Shown here: in pieces, positions 1 through 8,009 of the stretch
How positions within the stretch are numbered: the stretch's first letter is position 1
Layout: each line of letters opens with the position of its first letter
Assembly: GCA_035532215.1 (NCBI GenBank)
Contig: DATKRK010000370.1
Coordinates: 1 to 20,284 of the forward strand
Length of the DNA stretch: 20,284 bases
Direction: 5' to 3'
From: JAICIG01 sp035532215
GTDB lineage: Bacteria; Planctomycetota; Planctomycetia; Pirellulales; JAICIG01
Notes under the pieces: generated by a model
Databases searched by the model: none
What the model saw: only the letters and a program-made list of their open reading frames with translations
Told to the model about the DNA's origin: nothing
Program-made: the position numbers and the translations under genes

Positions 1-1653
1 CTGGCAAACCACCAGCGGCCGCCGCTCGCCCGGCTGCAAGTCGTTCGGTACGAGCAACACGCCCCAGGCGAAAACGTCGGGCAGCACGTCGAGCACGACT
101 TCGTAACCGGTCCACTTGGGCCGATCGTAGATCTTTCGCGAATGGGGATGCATCTCCAAGAGCGGCTCGTCGAACTTGCCAAACAATTCCTCCCAGGCAT
201 ATTGGCGCAGCGGCTTCGTGCTGGCAGTCAGCGTCTCGATGGACTTGGCGTCGAACTTGAAAAACCGCTCGCGCAGCACGTGCGAATCGCTGACCAAGCC
301 CTGCACGTGATCTTCCAACTGCTTTACCTGTCGGCGTTGCCGTTCGGCCGGGTCGAACGATTTTCGGGCGTCGGCCAAGGCCTGGTTTCTGGCATCGCGA
401 GCTTTGGCCGGCGCCGGTCGTTGGGGCTGAAGGCCCAACGCTTGGGCAAACGCCGCGACGGCTGCATCCGATGCCGGCCCGATCGGCTGGCCGGCTTCGC
501 CCTGAATCAACTGGCGGGGCTGAAAGCCGGGTTCCAGCAATTCGTCGATGCGGCGAAATTCGCCCGCCACGTTCTCGGGCGGCGGAGTCCGCAAGCGGCC
601 ATGGCTGCCGGTGAGCTTGAAGCCGCCCGCTTGCGGCGGCGTCGTGCTCTGGCGGCTGTCGACCTGCGGCTCGGCACTGTATTCGACCGTTAACGAACGT
701 GGGGCGATCAGGCTCGCGATTTCGGCATCGCCGAACTCGTGCATCAGCGCCCAGACGTTGCGCTCCAGCGGCTCTTCGGCCAGGTCTTGTCGCGAGCGAA
801 AGTAGCCGCTGACCAAGGCGGCGTCGATGCGCGGATCGACGGCCGCGGCGTAAAAGGCGATCAAGCCTCCTTCGCCATACCCAGCGACGCCAAGTTTGAC
901 GCCCGGCGCGCCGGTTCGCTTCAGCCAGTCGGCCGCGGCCAGGACTTTTTGGACCTCGTAGCCGATCACATGGCGGCCCATATGAAAGGCCTGGCGATAG
1001 ATCCACTCACGGTGCGAGTAGCCGGGGTTCGGCCGCCCGCTGATCGGATTGCCCGTGAAGCGGTCGCCGCGATCGATGAGCGCCGGCACGACCACGCGGC
1101 AGCCAAGTGCCGCCAGCTTGCGGACAAGCCGCTGCTCGGCGGGGATGCCCGGCGCCAGCCCGCACGCTTGTTCCGGCGTCTGATCGGCGTCGGTCAGCAC
1201 CACGACGTCGGCTAGCGGCGCGCCGGCCGGTTCGAGCAGCAGTCCCTCGCCATCCATCCCTTCTAGCACCGGCCAGCGAACTTGATAGATGCTAAACTTT
1301 GCCGCCTTGGCTACGAGCGCCGGGTTGTCATCGTCGCCGAATCGCTCCATCACGACCGGCAATCGTTCATCGACGGTCCCGATCTGGCGGGCGAACCGCC
1401 GCCGGTTTTCGGCGATCGATTTTTCATAGGCTTCGCGAGACGAGAAATCGCGGCGCCAATATTGGCGCCGCGATTGAATCGAGTCCGCAAGCTTGCGATC
1501 GATGAACGCGTGACAGCCGTCGAGCATTTTGGCCGACAGGTCGCCCGTCCACGTCAGCGGCGCCGTACCCGGCAGCGTTTCGCCTTCGGCGGCGAAGTTC
1601 GAAGTTGGCAAGAACAGCAACAGGCCAATGGCCGGCAGACAAAAGCGAAGCAT
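1..1653 (-). CDS. Secreted alpha/beta-hydrolase (dienelactone hydrolase/acetylxylan esterase-like), 3' end outside window
   Basis: The visible part is 551 residues with no stop; the gene runs off the left edge. It begins with a signal peptide (MLRFCLPAIGLLLFL, likely cleaved near residue 22). Residues 60-75 hold a segment (YWRRDFSS) that I recall as usual in planctomycete hydrolases of this type. A first alpha/beta-hydrolase-like domain spans about 150-330, with GYGEGG at 258-263 where a GxSxG nucleophile elbow would be expected, so the serine position is Glu261. A second hydrolase domain appears to start near 507 (GYEVVLDVLPDVFAWGVLL) and is cut at the edge; it may hold the real catalytic Ser. 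Probably an exported esterase acting on sugar polymers, with the substrate unknown. It lies 171 bases downstream of the enolase-family gene on the same strand and may be co-transcribed. The start was chosen by the signal peptide; no strong Shine-Dalgarno is visible. Confidence 0.8.
   Translation of the reverse strand, partial: MLRFCLPAIGLLLFLPTSNFAAEGETLPGTAPLTWTGDLSAKMLDGCHAFIDRKLADSIQSRRQYWRRDFSSREAYEKSIAENRRRFARQIGTVDERLPVVMERFGDDDNPALVAKAAKFSIYQVRWPVLEGMDGEGLLLEPAGAPLADVVVLTDADQTPEQACGLAPGIPAEQRLVRKLAALGCRVVVPALIDRGDRFTGNPISGRPNPGYSHREWIYRQAFHMGRHVIGYEVQKVLAAADWLKRTGAPGVKLGVAGYGEGGLIAFYAAAVDPRIDAALVSGYFRSRQDLAEEPLERNVWALMHEFGDAEIASLIAPRSLTVEYSAEPQVDSRQSTTPPQAGGFKLTGSHGRLRTPPPENVAGEFRRIDELLEPGFQPRQLIQGEAGQPIGPASDAAVAAFAQALGLQPQRPAPAKARDARNQALADARKSFDPAERQRRQVKQLEDHVQGLVSDSHVLRERFFKFDAKSIETLTASTKPLRQYAWEELFGKFDEPLLEMHPHSRKIYDRPKWTGYEVVLDVLPDVFAWGVLLVPNDLQPGERRPLVVCQ
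1446..1475. repeat. Perfect 30-bp palindrome inside the hydrolase gene
   Basis: The 15 bases AATCGCGGCGCCAAT are followed directly by their exact reverse complement, centred between 1460 and 1461. The palindrome encodes residues about 60-70 of the hydrolase, in frame. No second copy is seen in the window. Confidence 0.9.
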
Positions 1654-1824
1654 TGCGGCATCTCGGGAAGCGGCGGGGAAGGCTTCGATTATCGTTGCCG
1701 GCCGTCCGCCGGGCAAGCAGGCCTCCAAGAGGCGAAGCAGGACAAATCATTGCTTTGCCGCGTGCAACAGGCGTCCGCCGACGGGATTGCGGATCGCGGC
1801 CTTGGCGCGCGGCGGCCAGGCGGT

Positions 1825-3147
1825 TTACCAATCGACCACCGAGCCGTCGTCGCGGTCGTAGGTTCGTTTGTACGGCTTCGGCTCGCCGACGAGCGCCATG
1901 AACTTCGCTTCGTCGATCTCGATTCCCAGGCCCGGCGCCGTTGGGACCGGCAAAAAGCCTTTCTCGACCTTGAACGGCGTCTTGAGCATGTTCTCGTGCG
2001 AGCGCGTGCCCTGCTCCTGCACGAGGAAATTGGGAATCGCAGCCGCAATCTGGCAGCTTGCCGCCAGCGAACAGGGGCCTTGCGGGTTGTGCGGTGCCAG
2101 CGGCACGTAGTGGGCTTCGGCCATGCCCGCGATCAATCGCAATTCGGTGATCCCGCCCGCGTAACACACGTCCGGCTGCAAAATGCTGGCGGCTTTCTTG
2201 GCCAGGATTTCTTGAAAGCCCCATTTCGTATAGATCCGTTCGCCCGTCGCCACCGGGATGTGCGTCTTGGCCGCCAACTCGGCCATCTTATCGACGTTCT
2301 GGCACTGCACGGGCTCCTCGTAGAAGTAGGGCTGATAGGGCTCCAGGGCTTTCATCAACAGCAGCGACGTGCTGGGCTGCGAAGCTCCGTGGAACTCGAC
2401 GCCGATGTCGACGTCGGGGCCAAGCTCTTCGCGAAGCTGGGCGAAGAACTTGGTCGCTCGCTGCACGTAGCCCGGCCCTTCCACGTACTTGTACGGCGCG
2501 CGGCCGTCGGCGGTGAGTTGAGTCTTCATCGCCGAACAGCGGCCCTCGACGACGTCTTGGCGGCTGCCATAGACGGGGATCTTCTGCCGCGTCGGTCCGC
2601 CCAATAACTCGTGGACCGGCAGGCCGAGCGCCTTCCCCTTGATGTCCCAGAGAGCCATATCGATTCCGCTGAGCGCCGCCGTCAGCACGGGTCCGCCGCG
2701 GTAGTAGCCGTGGCGATAGATGGCTTGCCAGTGCTTTGTGACGGGCCGCGGGTCTTGGCCCACCAGGTACGAGGCCAGATCCTGCGCCTCGGCCGCGCAG
2801 GCTTTGCACTTGTCTTTGAGCATCTCGCCCCAGCCGACGATCCCCGCGTCGGTCGTGATCTTGACGAAGACCCAACTGTTGCGGTGAATGAAGGTTTCCA
2901 CTTTGGTGATCTTCAGCGGCTCGCGCGGCCCGACGATGGCCTTGCCCGGCTGGTCGGCCGCCGCCTGCCGGGCGTACCTTTCGATGCCTGCCAACCCTCC
3001 GGCGAGGCCGCAGGCCCCGATCGCCGCCGCGCGGCCCAGAAACCGCCGCCGCGACAGGCGATGTTCGTGAATCGCTTCCGTCATCTCCTCGCGCCAAGCG
3101 GGTGAGCGACCAGCGATCGAACGATTCGAGAGCAGCGAGCCAGCCAT
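1825..3147 (-). CDS. Enolase-superfamily (mandelate racemase/muconate lactonizing type) enzyme, galactonate dehydratase-like, Tat-exported
   Basis: This 440-residue protein has a twin-arginine leader (LSRRRFLG at 31-38, then a small-residue hydrophobic stretch to about 54), the MR/MLE N-terminal capping domain (about 78-200) and the C-terminal barrel. Likely metal ligands are E251 (in EFHG), E277 (YEEP) and E303 (TGER). H253 sits where galactonate-type dehydratases have their acid His, and H353 (APHNPQGP) matches the catalytic His. Family members dehydrate sugar acids such as D-galactonate using Mg2+; the actual substrate here is not readable. The first ligand is Glu where the galactonate group usually has Asp (DFHG). 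Export by Tat is unusual for a sugar-acid dehydratase but common for planctomycete paralogues. The start at 3147 is backed by AAGGAG at 3155-3160, 7 bases upstream; Met22 (3084) is possible but its GAGGAG abuts the ATG. The hydrolase gene lies downstream. Confidence 0.88.
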   Translation of the reverse strand: MAGSLLSNRSIAGRSPAWREEMTEAIHEHRLSRRRFLGRAAAIGACGLAGGLAGIERYARQAAADQPGKAIVGPREPLKITKVETFIHRNSWVFVKITTDAGIVGWGEMLKDKCKACAAEAQDLASYLVGQDPRPVTKHWQAIYRHGYYRGGPVLTAALSGIDMALWDIKGKALGLPVHELLGGPTRQKIPVYGSRQDVVEGRCSAMKTQLTADGRAPYKYVEGPGYVQRATKFFAQLREELGPDVDIGVEFHGASQPSTSLLLMKALEPYQPYFYEEPVQCQNVDKMAELAAKTHIPVATGERIYTKWGFQEILAKKAASILQPDVCYAGGITELRLIAGMAEAHYVPLAPHNPQGPCSLAASCQIAAAIPNFLVQEQGTRSHENMLKTPFKVEKGFLPVPTAPGLGIEIDEAKFMALVGEPKPYKRTYDRDDGSVVDW

Positions 3148-3309
3148 GATGATTCTCCTTTCGAGCTAGACAGAGGCGAAGCCGCCGCCACACTAACACA
3201 AGGCCCTGCCGGATTCCATCATGAGCTTGAATCGCCTTGCACTTCTGCGGGACTCGAAAAAATTCCGCGTTGCTGACAGAATTCGGCGCCTCGCGCGAGT
3301 AATAGGATG

Positions 3310-3315
3310 GGAGGT
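3310..3315 (+). promoter_or_regulatory. Shine-Dalgarno of the sigma factor gene
   Basis: GGAGGT lies 6 bases before the ATG at 3322. It sits inside the longer reading frame that begins with ATG at 3307, so it argues for the shorter start, which also gives the usual N-terminus of this sigma family (MPxxPTTRLSL). Confidence 0.7.
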
Positions 3316-3321
3316 CAAAGC

Positions 3322-3942
3322 ATGCCGGGGTTACCCACGACGCGACTCAGCCTGATCGTGCGGCTGAGGGATACGGCAAACCAAGCCGCCTGGGAGGAAT
3401 TCACGTCGATATATCGGCCGGCAATCTACCGGTTCGCTCGCAAGCGGGGCCTGCAGCACGCCGACGCGCAAGACCTGGCCCAGCATGTCATGTCCGCCGT
3501 GGCGGAACGCATTGCGGATTGGCGGCCCGACAACAACCGGGCCCGCTTTCGCACCTGGCTGTCGCGAGTCGCATCGAATCAGGCTATCACCATGTACCGT
3601 CGCCGCAAACCAGACGCCGCTCGCGGGGGCACGACGGCCGTCGCCGTCTTGAACGAACAGGAAGACCCGGCGATCGACCTGGAGCTGAATTACCGCCGCG
3701 AAGCCTTCCGCGCCATCGCCCGAAAAGTTCGCGCGGAATTCGAAGAGGCCACCTGGCAGGCCTTCTGGATGACGGCCGTCGAAGGCGTTTCGGTCGACAA
3801 AGCCGCCCGCTCGCTGGGACGCAGCGCAGGGGCGATCTACACGGCCCGCAGTCGCATCATTCGCCGGCTGCAAGAGTTGGCCGACAGCGACGCCGCTGAA
3901 TTCACGGGCTCTTCGAGCGAAAGCGAGGCGGCCGATGAATAG
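3322..3942 (+). CDS. ECF-type RNA polymerase sigma factor
   Basis: The 206-residue protein has a sigma-70 region 2 (about 20-95: AIYRFARKRGLQHADAQDLA, then FRTWLSRVASNQAI) and region 4 (about 140-190: a helix-turn-helix, KAARSLGRSAGAIYTARSR). This is the compact planctomycete ECF type that is repeatedly found next to Ser/Thr kinases. It should redirect RNA polymerase to a regulon not identifiable here. The kinase gene begins inside its last codons (8-base overlap, ATGAATAG), so the two are almost certainly translationally coupled. No zinc-binding anti-sigma gene follows in the usual way; instead the kinase N-terminus carries a candidate anti-sigma motif. The C-terminal tail (ESEAADE) is acidic. 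The start at 3322 is preferred over 3307 because of the Shine-Dalgarno between them. Confidence 0.92.
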   Translation: MPGLPTTRLSLIVRLRDTANQAAWEEFTSIYRPAIYRFARKRGLQHADAQDLAQHVMSAVAERIADWRPDNNRARFRTWLSRVASNQAITMYRRRKPDAARGGTTAVAVLNEQEDPAIDLELNYRREAFRAIARKVRAEFEEATWQAFWMTAVEGVSVDKAARSLGRSAGAIYTARSRIIRRLQELADSDAAEFTGSSSESEAADE

Positions 3943-6409
3943 CTCCTCGCACAGCGCAAGCGGGTGTCTGTCCGAGACGATGCTTGCCGCGATTGCAGCA
4001 AACGGCGCCGATCAAGCCGAACTTGGGCTTTATGAATCGCATTTGGAAACTTGTGCGGCATGCCGCGAGGCGCTCGATGAAATCTCAGCCGATCCGGGCG
4101 TCTGGCAGTCGGCCCGCACGTTCCTGCACGACGACGAGTTCGACCAGCAGCAATTCAGTTGGGGCGACGGGGCGGGGGAGGAGCTTTCCGAAGAGGCGGA
4201 AAAGCTGTTGAGATTTTTGGCCCCGACGGACGATCCCCACATGCTCGGCCGGCTGGGCAGTTATGAAGTTGCCGGCATCATCGGCGCGGGTGGAATGGGT
4301 ATCGTTCTCAAGGCGCTGGAGCCGGCCTTGGCCCGGTTCGTCGCGGTAAAAGTGTTAGCGCCGCGGTTCTGGAAAGACTCGCAAGCGCGCGAGCGTTTCG
4401 CCCGCGAGGCGAAAGCGGCGGCTTCGATCGTGCACGAAAACGTGATCGAGATTTACGGAGTCGCCCAGGTCGACGGCATTCCCTTTTTCACCATGCCCTA
4501 TCTCCGCGGCGACACGCTGCAAGCGCGGATCGATCGGCAGGGGCCGCTGGCCGTTGAAGAAATCCTGCGCGTGGCGATGCAGATCGCCTCGGGGTTGGCC
4601 GCCGCCCATGCTCAGGGGCTGGTTCACCGCGACATCAAGCCGGCCAACATTCTGCTGGGCGTTGGCGCCGAACGGGTGCGGATCACCGATTTTGGGATCG
4701 CGCATCTCGGCGCCGATCCGCGCCTCACCCAGAGCGGCCTGGTCGCCGGAACGCCGCAATACATGTCGCCGGAACAAGTCCGCGGCGAGGCCGTCAACGG
4801 TCGCAGCGATTTGTTCAGCCTGGGAAGCGTGATCTACGCCATGGCCGCCGGGCGGCCGCCGTATGAGGCCGATTCCAATTACGCGTTGTTGCACAAGGTG
4901 GCGACCGCCAACTCGCCCCGCCTGGAAACGATCAATCCGGCGATTCCCTCGTGGCTGGCCGCGATCGTGGCCAAGCTGCACGCTCGTGCGCCCGAGGATC
5001 GCTACCCATCGGCCAAGGAACTGGCCGGCGATTTGGAGCAGTGCTTGGCGGCTCTGCAGCAGCCGAAGCTTGTTTCTCAACCGCGCTCTGTGACGCGATT
5101 GGATGCCGCTTACCGCAGCCAGCGTCGCGTCAAGGCTCGACGTCTCTTTTTAGGAGGACTTTTGATGTTGGCAGTTGCAATCGCGGCCCTGGCCGTGCTG
5201 TTCAGCGGACTGTTGGCGCCGACGGCGTCGGAGGCGGCCGATTCGATCAGTGTGCGGGGCCGAGTCGTCGACGATCAGGGCAAGGCGGTCGCCGGCGTGA
5301 ACGTGCTGGCCGTGCAGAAGACCTGGCCCAACAATCAATATCATCAGCAAATGTTGGCGGCGACCACTGACGAGCAGGGACAGTTTATCTTCGAGAACTT
5401 CGCTCAAGCGGGCAAGCAGTATGCGTTCCTGTTGAGCGTGATCTCCGACCGTTGGCTGATGACCAGCGAATACCGCGTCGTGAAAGACGGAAAACAGCAA
5501 GCTCCGATCACGTTGACCACCGAGAAAGCCGAGCCCGTGACGATCACGTTCGTTGCCCAAGGCCAACCTGTCTCCGAAGTCCGCGCCGTACCGACGCAGC
5601 GTACGCTCGCCGACGGCAGCCTGGAATATTTGAGTTATGAGGACCACGTCTTAAACTCGGGCGCGTCGTCCGATGAGAGCGGAGAGGTGAAGTTCGCCAG
5701 TTGGAAACCGGGCGAGAAAGGGGCGATCGCCTACATCGTCGGCGACAAAATGCTACCGTTCAATTTCACGGCTCCGGCCAATCGCCAGGTTTTCGTCGCC
5801 ATCCCGCCCGCCGCCACGAAAGCTGCGGCCGGACCGCCGATCCACGTCTCCGGCCGGGTCGTCGATGCCGCCGGCAAACCGCTGGCTGGCGTCGACGTGC
5901 TGGCGATCCGAAAGACCTGGCCGAACAACCAGTATCGCCAGGAGGCCTTGTCGGCCAAGACCGACAAGCAGGGTTCCTTCCGCTTCGACAAGTTTGCAAC
6001 CGGCGGGAGCCAATATGCCTTTATGCTGACGGTCTTGCTCGACGGCTACGCAATGACGAGCGAATACCGGCTCGTTGAAGACGGCTCTCAGCAAGCCCCC
6101 GTCACGCTCCGTCTGGAACAAGCCGAACCGGTGACGGTCGTGCTGAAAGATACCCAAGGCAAAGCGCTGGAGGGCGTTGAAGTCAGTCCGGGGGAACGTA
6201 GCGTCGATGCGTCGACGATGTACGTTAATTACTCGATGCACATGCAGGCGACGTCCAAGAAGTCGAATAAAAACGGAGAAGTTACGTTCACTGCCTGGAA
6301 GTCCGGCGAATCGGGTTCGATTCACTATCGCCACGGAGAGAGATACGGAGAAATTCAGTTCACCGTCGCCGAAGACCGCCGGGCGGAAATCACGCTTCCT
6401 GCGGAATGA
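3935..6409 (+). CDS. Membrane Ser/Thr protein kinase with N-terminal anti-sigma-like zinc motif and two duplicated ectodomains
   Basis: This is an 824-residue protein. H36-x3-C40-x2-C43 near the N-terminus matches the zinc-binding anti-sigma (ZAS) signature. The kinase domain (about 110-370) is complete: glycine loop GAGGMG 117-122, Lys139 in VAVK, catalytic HRDIKPAN 231-238 (Asp233), DFG 252-254 and MSPE 277-280. One membrane helix (about 404-425) follows a basic stretch (RRVKARR). Outside lie two copies of a carboxypeptidase-regulatory-like beta-sandwich (about 437-624 and 636-823), each starting with GRVVD and sharing KTWPNNQY. The kinase and zinc motif are predicted cytoplasmic and the repeats extracytoplasmic. 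By context it senses an external signal and controls the sigma factor encoded just upstream, by phosphorylation, by sequestration or both; this is inferred. It starts with ATG overlapping the sigma stop. Confidence 0.93.
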   Translation: MNSSSHSASGCLSETMLAAIAANGADQAELGLYESHLETCAACREALDEISADPGVWQSARTFLHDDEFDQQQFSWGDGAGEELSEEAEKLLRFLAPTDDPHMLGRLGSYEVAGIIGAGGMGIVLKALEPALARFVAVKVLAPRFWKDSQARERFAREAKAAASIVHENVIEIYGVAQVDGIPFFTMPYLRGDTLQARIDRQGPLAVEEILRVAMQIASGLAAAHAQGLVHRDIKPANILLGVGAERVRITDFGIAHLGADPRLTQSGLVAGTPQYMSPEQVRGEAVNGRSDLFSLGSVIYAMAAGRPPYEADSNYALLHKVATANSPRLETINPAIPSWLAAIVAKLHARAPEDRYPSAKELAGDLEQCLAALQQPKLVSQPRSVTRLDAAYRSQRRVKARRLFLGGLLMLAVAIAALAVLFSGLLAPTASEAADSISVRGRVVDDQGKAVAGVNVLAVQKTWPNNQYHQQMLAATTDEQGQFIFENFAQAGKQYAFLLSVISDRWLMTSEYRVVKDGKQQAPITLTTEKAEPVTITFVAQGQPVSEVRAVPTQRTLADGSLEYLSYEDHVLNSGASSDESGEVKFASWKPGEKGAIAYIVGDKMLPFNFTAPANRQVFVAIPPAATKAAAGPPIHVSGRVVDAAGKPLAGVDVLAIRKTWPNNQYRQEALSAKTDKQGSFRFDKFATGGSQYAFMLTVLLDGYAMTSEYRLVEDGSQQAPVTLRLEQAEPVTVVLKDTQGKALEGVEVSPGERSVDASTMYVNYSMHMQATSKKSNKNGEVTFTAWKSGESGSIHYRHGERYGEIQFTVAEDRRAEITLPAE
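5243..5809 (+). repeat. Kinase ectodomain repeat, copy A
   Basis: Encodes kinase residues 437-625. Over its first 100 residues, copy A is by eye a little over half identical to copy B. Shared blocks include GRVVD, KTWPNNQY, QYAF, MTSEYR and QQAP. The DNA has diverged more than the protein, so the duplication is old. Confidence 0.85.
5840..6403 (+). repeat. Kinase ectodomain repeat, copy B
   Basis: Encodes kinase residues 636-823 and matches copy A from its first beta-strand to the end of the protein. A short Ala/Pro-rich linker (IPPAATKAAAGPP) separates the two. The second half of the unit is much less conserved between copies than the first. Confidence 0.85.
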
Positions 6410-6713
6410 CGCTGTCGAAGCTCGGAATTCCCGTGGCATTTCTTTGCATTTGCCGATCAAGCGAGTCCGGCGGAAAGAGCGCGGCTGAGCCAATGCAAGT
6501 CGTTTTGCAAAGGCTGCCAAACGTCTGCGAGGAATTTCCCTAGTAGCCAATGCCCCCTGCTTTTGGCCCGCAATCGCACTGAGCACGCGGCCCCCAATGG
6601 GCGAGCTTCGGCCGTCGTTTGCCATTCGGCCGGGGCGCAGTAGCGTCTTGTTAAGCGGCGCCGGCAAGCATTGCGGCGAACGTCCTGCGAATGATGCTTC
6701 CAGGGAACGGCTG
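6410..6713. other. Intergenic stretch between the two kinase genes
   Basis: About 300 bases separate the Ser/Thr kinase stop from the preferred histidine kinase start. I see no convincing terminator, promoter, RNA or conserved ORF in it. The histidine kinase frame stays open back to an ATG at 6597, but residues from there to 6713 look non-conserved. Confidence 0.5.
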
Positions 6714-7904
6714 ATGGACCATGAATCGATTTGCGTCTTGCGCGTCGATGATGAAACGCCTGACCAGAGAAACCCAAGTCGGCCATCGCCGCGGGCGTCC
6801 CCTTCGCAATTTGCGGACGGCCTCTCGCACGACATCCGCACCCCATTGACCGTGATTCGCGAATTCGCTTCGATCATGCGCGAAGGGCTGGGCGGCCCCG
6901 TCACCGAAAGGCAGCAGCAGTATCTCGCCATTATCATCGCGCGCGTCGACGACCTGACGTTGACGGTTGACGATCTGCTCGATGCCAGCGCGCTCGACGC
7001 GGGACTGCTCAACCTCTGGCGTCGCAAGATTCAACCGTCCGAAATGATCGACCGGGTTCGCAAGGCGCTTGAGCTTCGGGCGGAAGCCAGGCGAATCGAC
7101 GTGGAGATCGCCCTCGACGAGCCTCTGCCCGCCGTCTATTGCGATGCCGAGAAGATCGTCCGCGCGATCGTCCATCTGGCTGCGTATGCGTTCAAGGTCG
7201 AGCCCGTCGGAGGCCGGATTCGCCTCTGGGCGAAGAGGTGCGCCAACGGGCAGGATGTACTCTTCGGAGTTTCCGGCGCCTCTTCCACAGCGGCCGACAC
7301 TGCGGCCACTTGCGAGCCCTTCCCGCAACTCGGCTGGGACGCCGACACGAGCTTCGACCGCTTCGGCCTGGGATTGAACGTCGCTCGCGAATTAGTGCAC
7401 GTGAATCTGGGCGCCTTGCGCGTGTACGGCGAAGCGGGCGCCGCCGTGGCGTTTGCGTTGACTCTGCCTGCGGACGAACCGTTGCAGCTCTTTTCGCGTT
7501 ACTTGGATTTCGTCCTGGCCGGCTGCGGATCGCCGGCGCGCCCGTGTTTAGTAGCGCTGCTCACGGCGGAAATCGACCCTGGGGCCGACGCAAAACTGCT
7601 TTCGGCGGCCGACGGTTTTTTGCACGCGATCGTCAGCGGCGGCGAGCTGGTTTACCGCTTCGACGATCGGCATTGGGCCCTAGCGGTCCGCCGACAGCCG
7701 GAAGAACTCAATCGCCTGGCGCCGCGGATCGAACGAGAATGGACGCAGTTCAGCGAAAATCGCCCGGCCGGGACGCCTCCGGCCCTGAGCCTGAATTCGC
7801 TCGGTTCCTGGCGGGCCGATCGTGGGCGCGGCGCGTTGGTCGCCGCCTTCGCAGCCGCGATGGACAAGCTTGCCGGCGAGCAAGGTCCAAGCGAGATCGT
7901 GTGA
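6714..7904 (+). CDS. Orphan histidine kinase-like protein with degenerate ATPase domain
   Basis: From the ATG at 6714 (AGGGAA 6 bases upstream) this is 396 residues with no signal peptide or membrane helix, so it is cytoplasmic. A HisKA dimerisation domain is clear: LSHDIRTPLTVI with the phospho-acceptor His39. The HATPase domain follows (about 130-255). It keeps the G2 box (FGLGLNVARELV, 217-228), but the N box reads VHLAAYAFKV, with both conserved Asn lost, and the G1 box (DxGxG) reads GVSGA without Asp. The last 130 residues (from about 258) are not part of a normal kinase; the segment with ELVYRFDDRHWALAV loosely recalls the GGDEF strand-hairpin core, a weak resemblance. No response regulator is adjacent. 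It may be a signalling pseudokinase or a phosphotransfer scaffold. A longer start at 6597 is in frame but looks non-coding. Confidence 0.75.
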   Translation: MDHESICVLRVDDETPDQRNPSRPSPRASPSQFADGLSHDIRTPLTVIREFASIMREGLGGPVTERQQQYLAIIIARVDDLTLTVDDLLDASALDAGLLNLWRRKIQPSEMIDRVRKALELRAEARRIDVEIALDEPLPAVYCDAEKIVRAIVHLAAYAFKVEPVGGRIRLWAKRCANGQDVLFGVSGASSTAADTAATCEPFPQLGWDADTSFDRFGLGLNVARELVHVNLGALRVYGEAGAAVAFALTLPADEPLQLFSRYLDFVLAGCGSPARPCLVALLTAEIDPGADAKLLSAADGFLHAIVSGGELVYRFDDRHWALAVRRQPEELNRLAPRIEREWTQFSENRPAGTPPALSLNSLGSWRADRGRGALVAAFAAAMDKLAGEQGPSEIV

Positions 7905-8009
7905 ACTACTTGCCCGGCAGATCGTGCGCGACTACGGGAAGGATATTGCATTATTGGCGATCGCCCTGCTGCCGATGGCCCAGAACTGAACCGGCCCGGC
8001 CGCGGTCGG

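Noticed and set aside
3148..3306. Divergent promoters between the enolase-family and sigma factor genes
   Set aside because: Expected by layout, but no -35/-10 pair with acceptable match and spacing was found on either strand.
5753..7027. A 424-codon open frame on the minus strand
   Set aside because: It is antisense to the end of the Ser/Thr kinase and the start of the histidine kinase, with no recognisable domain. Both sense genes have clear motifs.
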